From NCBI GenBank assembly GCA_029718625.1, contig CM056380.1, forward strand, positions 19,161,923-19,225,922: a stretch of DNA of 64,000 nt, in the 5' to 3' direction. Within the stretch, counting starts at the first letter, position 1. Every line of letters starts with the position of its first letter. This DNA is from Synaphobranchus kaupii. Taxonomy: Eukaryota; Chordata; Actinopteri; Anguilliformes; Synaphobranchidae. The position numbers and the translations under genes are program-made. Shown here piece after piece: positions 35,170 to 46,083 of the stretch. A model generated the notes under the pieces. That model was not told the DNA's origin. It made no database searches and was given only the letters and a program-made list of their open reading frames with translations.

Positions 35170-36350
35170 CACTTGTACACATCATCAGTGCTGGAACCTG
35201 GGGTCATCGGGTGTTTCGGGTCTTTCAACACCAGACGACCTAGCCTTGATCAAGTCAAGGCTTGTGTCCAAGTACCATGTGTCCACGGATCACTCCTTTT
35301 GATCCGCAGCCATCTAGAGGCCTTCTCGGCTGCCTCTGTGGTGGTTCTAATGGCCTTCCTTTTACGTGCACTTGTGATGCACAGAAGACTGTAGGTCTTG
35401 CACAGAGACTGAGCTGCAAAGCCTCTACAGCCCACCTCTATGGGCACACACTGTGCATGCCACCCCCATCTGCAGCACTCTTCCACTAAGTCTGCATACT
35501 TGGCTCACTTCCTCTTGTTGGCTTCCTCCATCCGCTCCTCCCAGGGAACTGTGAGCTCCAGCATGGCCACTTGCTTTGATGCCTAAGAGAACAGCACAAT
35601 ATCTGGTCTCAGGGTGGTCTCTGCAATGTTTTCTGGGAATCAAAGCTGCTTCTCCAAGTCCACCTTCATTTGCCAGTCAGGTGCTGTTCTAAAGAGCCCT
35701 GCCGATGCCTTTGGTTTCTCCCCTGCTCTGACAAAGGTGATTGCCTGCCTTGCTGGTCGGAGGTGCTTGTTCTGGTCGATGGCACTGCAGATGGTCTCAG
35801 CAATCACCTTCAGCACCTGGTTGTGGCGCCGGCGGTAGCGGCCTCCACCCAGAACTTTCGGGCAACAGCTGAGAATGTGCTCAAGCGTTCCCCTTCTGAG
35901 GCACAAGGGACATGCTAGTGTGTCAGCCTTGCCCCAGCAGGAGAGGTTGGATGGGCTGGGTAAGACGTCATAGACGGACTGGATCAGGAACTTGATGCAG
36001 TATGGCTCAGCCTACCACAGCTCGGACTAAGAGATCTTGCGATCTCCAGCTGTCGGGCAACGATACTGAAAAATATCTTTCCCTCGACGCTGAGCAGCGA
36101 GATGGTCCTGAACAGCTTGATGTTCTTTGAGTTCTCCTCCTTGAGAATCCAGACACCTTCCACGAATCTCCATTGTTGCGCTACCTTCCCCCGCCACCAG
36201 ATAACTCTCAGGATCTTCCACAGTCGGTGCAGGAGCCTGGGGCACCTCTTGTACAGTTTGTTGGGCACTCTGCTGGGTCCAGTGGCAGAACTGGCTCTGG
36301 CAGCCCTGCCAGATACTATTAAAAAAGTGATGTTGTTACCTACCTCCATG
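35170..36350 (-). pseudogene. R2-like LINE remnant (partial RT plus zinc knuckle and endonuclease domain)
   Basis: Read on the minus strand. 36300-36050 encodes the N-terminal RT region (RCPRLLHRLWKILRVIWW, then LLSVEGKIFFSIVARQL). 35990-35880 encodes the region up to a CCHC motif CPLCLRRGTLEHILSCC, which fits the CX2CX7HX4C knuckle of R2-type elements. 35640-35250 encodes LRPDIVLFS and VAMLELTVPWEE, which fits the PD..E core of the restriction-like endonuclease, then KYADL. Between about 36010 and 36050 the catalytic RT palm is deleted. A TAG interrupts the endonuclease at about 35583-35586, and the frame shifts near 35425-35490. R2-type LINEs usually use site-specific endonucleases of this kind; the subfamily here is not assigned. 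Confidence 0.78.
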
Positions 36351-38046
36351 TACTGACAATGTTTACCGCAATTTGTGAATGTTGAGTATGAGTCACTGGA
36401 GACGCAGTTTATTTTCTGAGAATAAGGGCTACACATCAAAAAGCTATAGATTTCAATGCTTTTTGAAAGGAGGGGTTTTCTGCTGCGCGGGGTCACTGTG
36501 GAAGCACACCGTAATAGGGGGGGAAATTCAGCCTGTGCTTCATTCCCATTAGCCCTTCTGTGTTCCAGTGATTAATTCCTTTTATTCCCCCAAAGTCCTA
36601 AGTCTTTTCTGTTTTATCTTAAAGTAATTTGATGCTAATCTAAGCAATTTTCTTTCTTTTTTTTGTGTGGCTTGTGACAAATACGAGCATAACCCAGTGA
36701 TAATTAGAAAAGACAGGATTTCCTTTGAGTTTGCAGGGATATTGCAGATGCGAGTGGGGATTTAAATGTTTGGGGGCTTGCCCCAGATGGCTATCAAACT
36801 AACATTGTGAAAATATTGATATTCATTGCTGTATATCCCATGGAAATATTATTACAGACTCCTCATATTCAGATTAACTAGTGAAGTAGTTTATAATATG
36901 AGCCATAACATGAACGATGGAGAGAACTGAAAAATGAAGGGTAATTAAATCTCCGCAGGTGATGTACTCTCTCTCATTCATATCCTCAAGTGCCATCCAG
37001 TCTTCATCACTTTCTTAAGCCAAGCCCTTGTCCCATTGAAAAAGAGACGTTGATCACAAAGAACTCAACATGATTGCACTCAACCCCCCACAGAAATACA
37101 AACCGGAAAAGTTCACATTCACACACAAACACATGCACATGTGCGCACACACACACACACACACCTGGTCACAGTCTGTTTTTACCATCCCTTGTATGAC
37201 AATCCGTCTGCACCCTGGTTGACAATTCGTTCCGTTCTGAATTTCTCCCAGAATTAATCTCTAGCTATGCCTCTGTGTTGAAATGAAATGTAGGCTTTTT
37301 ACCAGAGAAGAGGAACTGTCTGATGTGCTGGAGATAGTGTTCTGATAGAAATCAAAATAAGAGGATGTTTCCTACAATTCAGAGGCTCAGAATTGCAAGA
37401 TGCTGCCTGCTGATAGCACAGTTTTGAGCATTAGAACTTTCAAGGGCCTGAAAACAGCATTTGTTTGTTGTAACTTGTTTAAAAAAGCACTAAACCTAAT
37501 TTCAGGAGTTTTAATTTGCTGCATGACAAAAAGCACGCAAGCAAGTCACATTCCTAAAATTAAACTGAAGAAATATCCACAAATATATAATTATAGGAAA
37601 AGGTATGGGGGCAGGGGGCTGAGACTCACCATGGATGGATGAAGGTCCCTCTCTCAGCCATAGGCCTGTTATAGATCCTAATAATTAGGCAAGAGGTATT
37701 AGCTGCACAGATTGCCAATGAGCCACAGCTGCTACCATGCCTGTGAGTGGGGCTGACGCTGTGCAAGGTCCTGAAGCTCTCCCAGGTTACTGAAACCCTA
37801 GTCTCAGCCTCAGCCACTTTGACGCACTTCGTACGCAGCGTCGGATGCATAGGCTTGCATAAGCTGGACAGAGCTGTGGGAAAACTCACAGTTAGCACTC
37901 ATTGGCTAGTAGCACTGTCAATCACAGGAGTGCCTGCGTATTTCCGGTACGTTGCAGTGCTTTTGGTTTTATCAGTCCGCCGGGAAACACGTTAAGTTCT
38001 TCTAACTAATCGGTAGCTAGTGAACGCTGCGAATCCATCAAGAACA
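36351..38046. other. Intergenic, no gene seen
   Basis: AT-rich with a short (AC)n run at 37137-37163. The last few hundred bases (37640-38046) precede the RecQ-like exon and may hold its promoter, but no element is recognised. Confidence 0.4.
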
Positions 38047-38657
38047 ATGAGTGTCTCGAACCAAGAGCTTAACGCTGGATTGAATAAAGTTTTAGAAGTT
38101 CACGACATTCCATCTCTGAAAGATATTCAAGAGTTTGTTTTGAGGCAGATAATTAATAAACGAGATATACTCGCATGTTTGCCGACTGGATATGTGAAAA
38201 GCCTTATATTTCAAGCATGGCCGACCCTCTGCAAACACATACCAGGCTTCCCAACTCGACCTATTTTGTTAGTCGTCTGTCCCCTTACATCGATAATGGA
38301 AGATCAGGTTAAGTACCTGACAGGCAAAGGGTTGTCTGTGGCATGTGTTGGGGAGAGTGAGGCCACCGATGTAGAAATCGCAGCACGGCGATTCAACATA
38401 GTGTTTGGATCACCCAAATTACTTGTGGGTACCAAGAAATGGAGAAACGTGCTACAAACAGAAGTTTATCTGGAACGCCTCATCAGAATGGCAGTTACAT
38501 TACATTAGTCATTTAGCAGACACTTTTATCCAAAGCGACATACAATAAGTGCATACAGAAACGTCATCGAAATCACTACAGAACAGACAAGACAAAGCAC
38601 ATCCTTCCCATAATGTAGCAGCCATCCAGTTGATGAAGTGCACACCGTAGAGCATTG
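38047..38657 (+). pseudogene. RecQ-like helicase first exon, interrupted by LINE tail
   Basis: The ATG at 38047 opens MSVSNQELNAGL. The protein then follows the N-terminal RecA lobe of RecQ-family DNA helicases: a Q-motif-like SLKDIQEFVLRQIINKRD, Walker A region ACLPTGYVKSLIFQ, motif Ia-like LLVVCPLTSIMEDQVKYL, and FNIVFGSPKLLV. A 135-bp insertion (38497-38631) then brings a stop. Directly after it the exon resumes with DEVHTVEHW, the DEVH Walker B box, and ends at a GT donor (38658, GTAAGAT). The Walker A reads GYVKS where GKS-type loops have GYGKS, so ATP binding is probably lost. RecQ enzymes unwind DNA 3' to 5'. Many fish genomes hold multiple RecQ-like copies; which one this is derived from is unknown. 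Downstream exons were not found. Confidence 0.75.
38497..38631 (-). mobile_element. L2-type LINE tail inserted in the helicase exon
   Basis: 135 bp beginning ACATTACATTAG and including TTTAGCAGACACTTTTATCC, closely matching the 3' tail of the LINE at 16976-17125. It is flanked by the duplication CAGTT (38492-38496 and 38627-38631). Only the extreme 3' end of the LINE was inserted, as is usual after incomplete target-primed reverse transcription. Confidence 0.85.
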
Positions 38658-39748
38658 GTAAGATATAATTTTCTTATTTCAACTACAATGGAAACAGTCT
38701 CGAATATGTTACAATGTTTTAGTCAGCTAGCCACCTAACGTTACACGTTAGCCTAAATTGTTAATTACAGGGCAAACGGATAAAACGATCGGTTCTGTGC
38801 TCTGCATGTAGGCTTGCTAGTGTGAACATTTGGTTTTAATATTAGTTTACAGTAATGTTTACTAAGATGTCTAAGAAGGTCCGGTCAGGTCAGGTTCTGT
38901 ATCTTTCTTCGGTGTGATAGACTGTTTTAATGGAGATCGCCGTGCCATTTTAGTACATCACATTTGTTTCATGCCGGTCTGTTGTTCTTGTAGCGCTGTT
39001 TCTAAATCGCCCTCTGTAGCACCTCAAAACGTCACGGAACATAGACGGTCTGTGGTTGGTTATCTTGCATGTCAATCAAATGCGCCATCTTGTCAAAGTG
39101 GGCGGCTCTTTACCACGTTAAGGAAGTCTATGGACCAGACTTTGTTCATCACAAAGTCTGGCCTTCGCGAGACTACTGAAACCCCAGAGGTGCTGAAGGG
39201 ACATCGCACTAGAAACAGGAGCGGAGGGAGAGAGAAGGCTGCTCCTGAAACATCCATCCTGGCAACACACCTTATAATTGTGGAAATAGTTTGTAAAAAC
39301 AGGTCCAAATCGAGAAAAAAATCAAGTTTTCCTGTTGGCATAAGCAATTAAAAGTGATGAGTTAAAAGTGCGTTTTACAAATAGCCTTGCTGTTTGGAAA
39401 TCAAGTAACCGATGTCATACAGAAATTTCTCACGTTTATAACAAGCAAAATTTCACAAAATTTGTTCAGAATTAAGCAAGTTTTCGTAGATCTTATCAGT
39501 GGATGCCTGCATTTGTTGTTCTTTAAACCTATTGGTCGCTTTAAGTACTACAGTACCTGTTTTTTTTGTAGTGTTTGAATAAAGGGTGGCAGTCTTTCAT
39601 AACCAACTGTTGTTGTGGACTATATACTGGGGAAGTATTTGTTTGTTCTCCATTTGAGTGAGATGTTTTTAGGTGGCTAATTGGCCATCATGAGCAAAGT
39701 GCTTCCATATATTTTATTATTATTATTTGTTCAAGAGTAAAACAAAGT
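38658..39748. other. Downstream of the helicase exon, no exon identified
   Basis: Contains a perfect 11-bp stem hairpin at 39135-39161 (CCAGACTTTGT, loop TCATC, complement), a feature also typical of fish repeat ends. A 145-residue open frame (38914-39351) matches nothing known to me. Confidence 0.35.
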
Positions 39749-39830
39749 ATCGGGGTGATATCGGTATCGGCAGATAGCCAAAGCTGCGGTATCGGAAGTC
39801 AAAAAGTGGTATCGGGACATCTCTAATTTC
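39749..39830. mobile_element. hAT-like terminus
   Basis: Tandem TATCGG words and an end GTATCGGGACATCTCTAA, whose complement begins TTAGAGATGTCCCGATAC, as in fish hAT elements. The other end was not located. Confidence 0.5.
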
Positions 39831-40400
39831 TGTATAGAAACAGCAGCAATCTGCCTATAATGTCCAACGCTGAGTCAAGGGCCGAAACAGTGGCACTGGA
39901 GGAGCGCGAGGGCATGGAAGCCTCAGGTAGCGTATGTCCTAACGGGCACAAAGGCTGCTTCTGGCTTAATTATTTATTTATTTTAATTTATTTTATTTGT
40001 TGCTGTTACTGTTGTTATTGTTGCTGTGCAACTAACAAGGGAACCAATGCAATGCCTAATGCAGCTAGTATAAACAGAAAGGTATTAGTAAATTTCTAAT
40101 ACTTTCTGGACAAAAACGGCAGCCATCTGCCTACTACACAATACAAGCGTATCCAGCGGCAAGCGAAGAGTCCGAATCGGTATGACTGTAAGGGCTGCCA
40201 GAGGCGCTGAAACCTCAGGTAGCGTGTGTCTACTAACACAGAGGCTACTTCCGGCTTGTCCCTTTTCCCTTTCTTAGTAACAACAAGGAGAAAGAAAATT
40301 AAATGCCTCCACACGGCTAAATACAATCAGAAGATATCGGCATAACCTGATCTAGTTCTGCAAGGAAAACCGGCAGTGAACTGCCTACACAAGGTAACAA
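39829..40400. repeat. Divergent tandem repeat, unit about 260 bp
   Basis: Two full and one partial degenerate units share CAATCTGCCTA / CCATCTGCCTAC / GTGAACTGCCTACAC openings and a GCCTCAGGTAGCGTATGTC block (39921 and 40210). Unit starts are near 39829, 40098 and 40351. No coding frame is seen. Confidence 0.55.
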
Positions 40401-40720
40401 CTATACCGAGTAACGTTAGCAAAACAAACAGCAACAAACCGCAATCCGCGTTGCTGGGGGAGGGAAAGCCCCGGAAAGCGTACTCCGTTCAAGACGTAGC
40501 TCCGGGCGATCGGGAGAGGCAAGAAAAGTCGTGATTTTGCGGATTCCAAAGGGAACCATAAAAAGCAGTCGCAGTCTCAACCTCGAGGAGGCAAAAAGAG
40601 GTCGGGCGGCGTACAAAGCACCATATTTATGGCGTGACGTGGTTCCGCCTGTAGTGGTGGTTAATTTGCTATACAGTCTCCTAACAGCGCCTCCTCTCGG
40701 CAAGGATGACCCATACCGTG
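40401..40720. other. GC-richer segment, unidentified
   Basis: Contains GGGGGAGGGAAAGCCCCGG and CAACCTCGAGGAGG blocks and, on the minus strand, a CATAAATATGG TATA-like motif. It may be part of an LTR. Its open frames of 70 and 106 residues match nothing I know. Confidence 0.3.
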
Positions 40721-42608
40721 GCATGTTGACTGGCATGAAATAGAACTAATTATTGCATTAATTAATCCCAGTGTTTTACTGGCAGCCTTCCTATGAGAAT
40801 GGGATATCTCAGTCTTGGAACTTCTGGATGAACCGTTCTGTATATTGGCTTTTTTACTTGATTGTGCTTTTTCTTGAATTAACAACATGCTAAAGCATTT
40901 TTTAAGTGGCAAGGCCTTAGATCATTTTCTTGTTAACACCCAGGATATAAATACACTTCTTTTCCTGTTAGAGGTGTTTAGGTTATTAACTACGTAAATA
41001 TGTTTCTCTGCAAACAAATCTACAGAAGAGCCCTATACTAGGGGTGTGCAGCGATGCCACTATCTGTATCTGTATCTGTTGGACCATCAAAATGATATGT
41101 ATCTGTATCTGTATTCGGATAGAAACCGGAAATGGGCGTGGCTTCGGCCGGAAGTTGTGTTACATATAGGAAATGTCATATTTTCTAGTCTAAAATGAAT
41201 TGCTATTGCAATTTATGAGTATTCATCCCCCTCCCTGTCTTTTTTTTCTTTTCAAAACCTTTTATAAGAACTATATTCTGGACTTTATACTTATACTTTT
41301 TTTTGAAAAATAATTTTGGATAAGAACTGGAAAAAATGTGAGGTACAACATATAATCAACTCAGAATGAAAAGGCAGTTTTATAAAAACATGAAAGCATT
41401 CCATTATACATTTGAATGGAAACTATTTTCACAATAACAAACCTTTCTGCCTGTTGTGATTTCATACATGGAAACCCCCCACCCCCACACCTCAATGGTT
41501 TGCCCCTGTATTGCTCCTAGGTAGCTCAGCCTGCCCTCTCGTTTTGTTTTTGCGCTATGTGAAATGGTTATTATGTGAAATGCGATGCCAAATTCACGAT
41601 GGTTAAACATATTACAGATTGTAGGTTGCACAAAGCGGGAGGCGAGGGTGTGTGTGTGCATGTGTCATTTGTGTAACCGCAGTGGCAGACAGTGCTTGTT
41701 GCGGACTGAGCCCACTGGCATTAACATTAACCATTGCGTTGAGCACTGAGGTTTGGCGTTAATGGCGTAACTTGCAGCAGCGCAAGCTACAATCATTGTA
41801 GCTAGCCAGCCACCCGCTATCGCCCTCCATACGAGAAAATTAATGACAGACTGCCTGGTGGAGTCAAGAGAAATATCCGTTTCCAACCCAATATCCGTTT
41901 CATTCATTAAACTTTCAGCGTAGCTACTGTAGCTACATGTTAGCTTGCTCCAGCTTGAGCCAGCTCTCGGGTGCTGTGCTGTTAATGGGTGGAGAGAAAA
42001 CATCAAAAGTGTATTTGCATGTTGGTACATATTAGCGACAATCGCACTGTGGTAACTTAATTACAATTAAGATTTAGCCTATATCACGGATTCTGTGAAT
42101 GCTTGTTTCTACCCAAATTGTTTAACATTAAACTCGCTATGAATCCACACTGTGGACTTGTAACGTTAACGTAACATACCCTAGTCTATCAATAGCATAC
42201 AGGAGACCTTCCTGATCTAGATTAATAAGTTAGCTAAATATCTTTATAAACATTAATTCACAGTTTGGTTTTATAATGCTGATTTTGATAGGGCATTTGT
42301 GTTAATCACTTCTGTTAGTGGCTATCTCAATGAATTAAATCTCTGGCAGATAGTGTGCTGAATTAGTTAATTTTTTTTTCCCGAATCCGAATATTAACGA
42401 GCAACTTCGGGTAGAAAAAAATATCTGTTCCATCGCATTATTCGTGCTTTCCCGAATACGGTATTTGGCTCCGGATACACCCCTACCCTATACCCCAATA
42501 GCAAAGCTGTGACTTCAGTTGAAATGTGCGGTTGTAGTCAGGCTATATGAAATATGAAATTTACGACATTTATCAAAAGTTATTTTATGTCATTTATAAA
42601 TTTTTATA
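40721..42608 (+). repeat. Putative LTR split by a hAT insertion
   Basis: Without the hAT element (41039-42485 plus one duplication), the two parts join into about 430 bp that begins TGTTGACTGG, has a GATATAAATACAC TATA-like box at about 40945, and ends just before a tRNA-Lys-type primer site at 42613. No canonical CA is seen at the right edge, so the boundaries are uncertain. Confidence 0.4.
41039..42485. mobile_element. Non-autonomous hAT element with 8-bp duplication
   Basis: Its termini are TAGGGGTGTGCAGCG (41039) and GGATACACCCCTA (ending 42485). It is flanked on both sides by CCCTATAC (41031-41038 and 42486-42493), an exact 8-bp target duplication as expected for hAT. Length is 1,447 bp. 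Open frames are short (121 residues at most, minus strand) and do not show a hAT transposase. Confidence 0.88.
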
Positions 42609-42612
42609 AATT

Positions 42613-42631
42613 TGGCGCCCAACGTGGGGCT
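42613..42631 (+). other. tRNA-Lys-type primer binding site
   Basis: TGGCGCCCAACGTGGGGCT matches the complement of the 3' end of tRNA-Lys(CUU) over 19 bases, the primer site used by many retroviruses and LTR elements. No gag gene follows in the next 450 bases, so only an LTR-leader remnant is left. Confidence 0.65.
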
Positions 42632-43090
42632 GTACTTATCCAATTCCCACCCTAATTTGGAATGTCTGTCTGCAAACTGTCTAAACTGCCTGCAACCGCA
42701 CCCCACTGCCAATTTGGGAGAGTGTGGACATCCGCTGTTGTCCTCCAAAACTGCTTCTTTGCACACAGCAGACTATAGCTAAACGCACACAGAGTGGAGT
42801 GGGAGGAAGACCTTTCATATGTGACTTTAACCTGCAATCCAAGAGTGCCCATTCCACCTGTGGGGGTCACTGGATAGTGATGAAATAGCTCTGTGGAGCT
42901 ACCAGCCACAGTCGGCACTGGCATGGTCCGGATTTGTTCCGAGACCGTGGGGCTCATCCATGCACCACGCACCAGCAGCCTGTGCTATTTATCTGTGATA
43001 ATATACCACAAGTTTAGAAATGCTGTATGTACAAATGATTTATCAAGCTTGTAACTACCAAAGAACATCAACAGCCAGCACTTTGCAATT
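42632..43090. other. Unidentified segment
   Basis: A minus-strand open frame of 106 residues (42652-42972) is present but unrecognised. It may be leader sequence of the decayed LTR element. Confidence 0.3.
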
Positions 43091-43095
43091 GAACG

Positions 43096-45072
43096 TGTCA
43101 TGGTTTATGACCTTTTTTCCTTGCGGTCGTGTTCCTCGGTCGCCACACGTGGGCACTGCTCCATTGGTGGAGTTTTGGCTCCGTCCCTTCTTTTCACGGA
43201 GTAACTTAATCAACGTTCACAGCTGGAATGTAATGCCAGTGAGCTATATAAGCCTTCCGTTTCCTTCATTCGGGGCTTCGAGACTAATTGTTCATTGTGT
43301 TTGTTTATTGTTTTGTACTGTGGTGTATTGTTGGCTGTGAGTTATCCATACCATTTGGGCTACTCGCCTACTTTTGCGTCTCATTGCTGAGGCAGGGCTT
43401 ATTTCTTGCTGGCTCTTTAGTTACTTAGCTCGTAGAGGTATAGAGTAGCAGTTCTTTGTTCCATTTTCGCCTGTGATTGGTTTTCTTCTGGCGTTTTAGC
43501 TTCTACTCATTTCCGTGTTACAGGGAGCCAGTTAGTAGCCTTGGTACGTTTCATTTGTTCATACTGAGAGGCAGGGCTTGTATTAGTGTTTGAGCTTGCG
43601 CTAGTCAGATAGCCGATAATTCCGGTGCAGCTGTCCTCTCGCCCCTGTGTGCCTTTATCTGTGTATGGAGTTTGACGATTTTGTTAGGAACTTTAGTTCT
43701 GTTTCGTCTGTCGATGCATGTCTTGTACCTTTATCCTTATATGGAGTTTGACGACTCTGTTTGGAACTGTAGTTCTGTTTCATCTGTCGGTGCATGACTT
43801 GTGTCTTTATCCGTATATGGAGTTTGACGATTTTGTTCGGAACTGTAGTTCTGTTTCGTCTGTCGGTGCATGTCTTCCTGTGGGGAGGATTGGGCGATGT
43901 TGTGGACATGTTTGCGTGTGACTGCGAGCCTCATTATAGCCTTGGAACTTTAATTATTGGTTTCCTCGTCTCGTTACATTTCCCTTTACTGAGAGGCTAG
44001 GGCGTGTCTTTTCTATTTAAGCTAGTCATTTTGCTAGTAAAGTTATGGGACTGCGGTGCTCCGTCGGCTCTCCTGTAAAATGTTTCTCCCTCCTGGGAGA
44101 TCGGGAGTTTACCCCTTTATTTATGCATGTGACTACGAGCTTATGAAACTAGCCACGGAACGTTATCTCTGTTCCTTCGCCTTCTCGTTACATTCCTCTT
44201 TACCAAGAGGCAGGGCTTTTATTCTCTATACTCGTGTTAGTCAGTTAGCCGATAATTCCGGTGCAGCTGTCCTTTCGTCCCTGTGTGCCTTTTATCCTTA
44301 TATGGAGTTTGACGATTTTGTTCGGAACTGTAGTTCTGTTTCGTCTGTCGGTGCATGTCTTCCTGTGGGGAAGATTGGGCGATGTTGTGGACATGTTTGC
44401 GTTTGACTGCGAGTCTGAGAGTAGCCTTGCAACGTTAGATCTCCGTTCCTTTCGCCTCCTGGCATTCTAATTCGCATTAGTTTTCAGTGTTTGTTGGTTA
44501 TATGTTTTATGTGTACCTTTTGTGCTACTCGCCTATTCTTGCGCCTCATTACTGAGGCAGGGCGTTCATTATTGCTGGCTGTTTAATTACTTAGCACGTG
44601 GAAGCATGGGGTAGCAGTTCTTTGTTCCCCTTCGCCTTGTTTGGATTTCTTGCTGTGAAATCAGGCGTTTGTGCTTCTACTCAATTGCGTTTAGTGTGTC
44701 GGTTCGTAGCTTCGGTACATTGGTGTGTATTCGTGCCATTATGCTACTCGCCTGTTCTTATGCGTCTCGTTTCCGAGACAGGGCGTTTGTTATTTCCGGC
44801 TCGTTTATTGGTTACTTAGCTCGTGGAAGTATGGGGTAGTAGTCCTTTGTTCCCTTTCGCCTTGTTTGGGTTTCTTGTTGTGAGGCCAGGCGTTTGTGCT
44901 TCCACTCATTGGTGTGTAACAGTGAGCCGGTCTGTAGCTGTGGTGTGTGTGTGTGTTCCTTGTCTTGTCTCCTCCCTTATCTGCGGGGTTTCCCGCCTTA
45001 GTGGCCTTAGGGCTTAAAGAATCCCCTTGCTGCGTTTGGCTCCTCCTACCTCACACGTCACGCTCCATTACA
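43096..45072 (+). mobile_element. Large solo LTR with reiterated internal cassettes
   Basis: 1,977 bp from TGTCATGGTTTATGACC to CGCTCCATTACA, flanked by GAACG and GAAAG (four of five bases alike). A TATATAAG box lies at 43245. After it comes a long region of degenerate repeats. A motif like TGAGGCAGGGC recurs near 43391, 43567, 43992, 44209, 44553 and 44778, and a 76-bp unit is repeated three times at 43664-43890. No internal coding region follows, so this looks like a solo LTR. Open frames of 60-116 residues in it are repeat-derived. Confidence 0.65.
43664..43890. repeat. 76-bp tandem triplication in the LTR
   Basis: Three units start TATGGAGTTTGACGA at 43664, 43740 and 43816. A fourth single copy lies at about 44299, within a larger duplicated block (43567-43930 versus 44209-44425). 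Confidence 0.9.
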
Positions 45073-45861
45073 GAAAGGGCTTTGCACGGAAAATGAAATA
45101 TAATTGCAAAAGAGATAGAACATTCCACTTTGCAGGTGTCGTGCTGTTATAAACATTTGCAATCTGCAAGGAGATCTCCCTGAGCTATATTGGAAAGAGT
45201 ATGAAAGAGGCCACAATGCACAGTTAATGACCAAGTGATGAAATGACAGATACTGAACACTAGTAAGCGGCAATAGAAGTCCCCATATGAACAGTGATAG
45301 TAGAGTGGATTGGACTGACATTCAGGGAGGTCTTTAGGAATCAGTAATTTGGGAAGTTTGGCTGATTGCAGCAACAAAGCAGAGTTTTAAAGTAGCGATT
45401 ATGAATGGAATTTTCCCTGGGATAAATGCTTAGAGTGCTTTTCCACAAGAAACATCAACAAAAAGTGGGCCAGCTAAAAAGTCACCATTATTCCTTCCTG
45501 GAAACTGCACGTTTTCAGTTATAACACAGTTATGGCTTGGAAATCAATGGGAAAGAATGACAGACATGCCTCAGTGAAGCCCCCCCCCCCTTTTTTTTTT
45601 CTAAACAAAAAAACAACAACTGAGAAACACTTAATCTAGTATTCTTTTTGAGAAGCATACACAGCAACAACAACAAAAACTTATTTCTCTTGTAAGATTA
45701 AGTAGAATCATAACAGCTCCTTTTTTCTCATTTTGTATTTAATGAACATCTCACAAAATAAGCAAGAAGTAAAAAGCTGGTTATTTAAGAAAAGGAAAGC
45801 AGGCAGTCTGCCCTCCTTTTGTATTTTTGACTTTATTCAGACAGGGAAACAGACAGAGAAG
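45073..45861. other. Intergenic, no gene seen
   Basis: AT-rich with a poly-C/poly-T run at 45579-45600. No exon is recognised. Confidence 0.4.
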
Positions 45862-46083
45862 GGAGACACACTGTACACATTTTTTGTTGTTTTGGCGCTG
45901 GACTTGAGCACATTGGATTTGAAATGGAACAGTGACTATAGGGTTAAAGTGTAAACTTTCAGCTTTAATTTCAGGGTGTTTACATCCATATCAGGTGAAC
46001 CGTGTAGCAATTTTAGCCTTTTTAGACCCCCCCCCCCCCATTTTAGGGGAACAAAAATAATTGGACAAGTTAACATAACTTAA

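Noticed and set aside
35173..35918. Plus-strand frames of 73-82 residues
   Set aside because: They are antisense to the R2-like LINE, which shows clear motifs on the minus strand.
38914..39351. A 145-residue frame as a further helicase exon
   Set aside because: It has no RecQ motif and no fitting splice sites, and it runs across a repeat-like hairpin.
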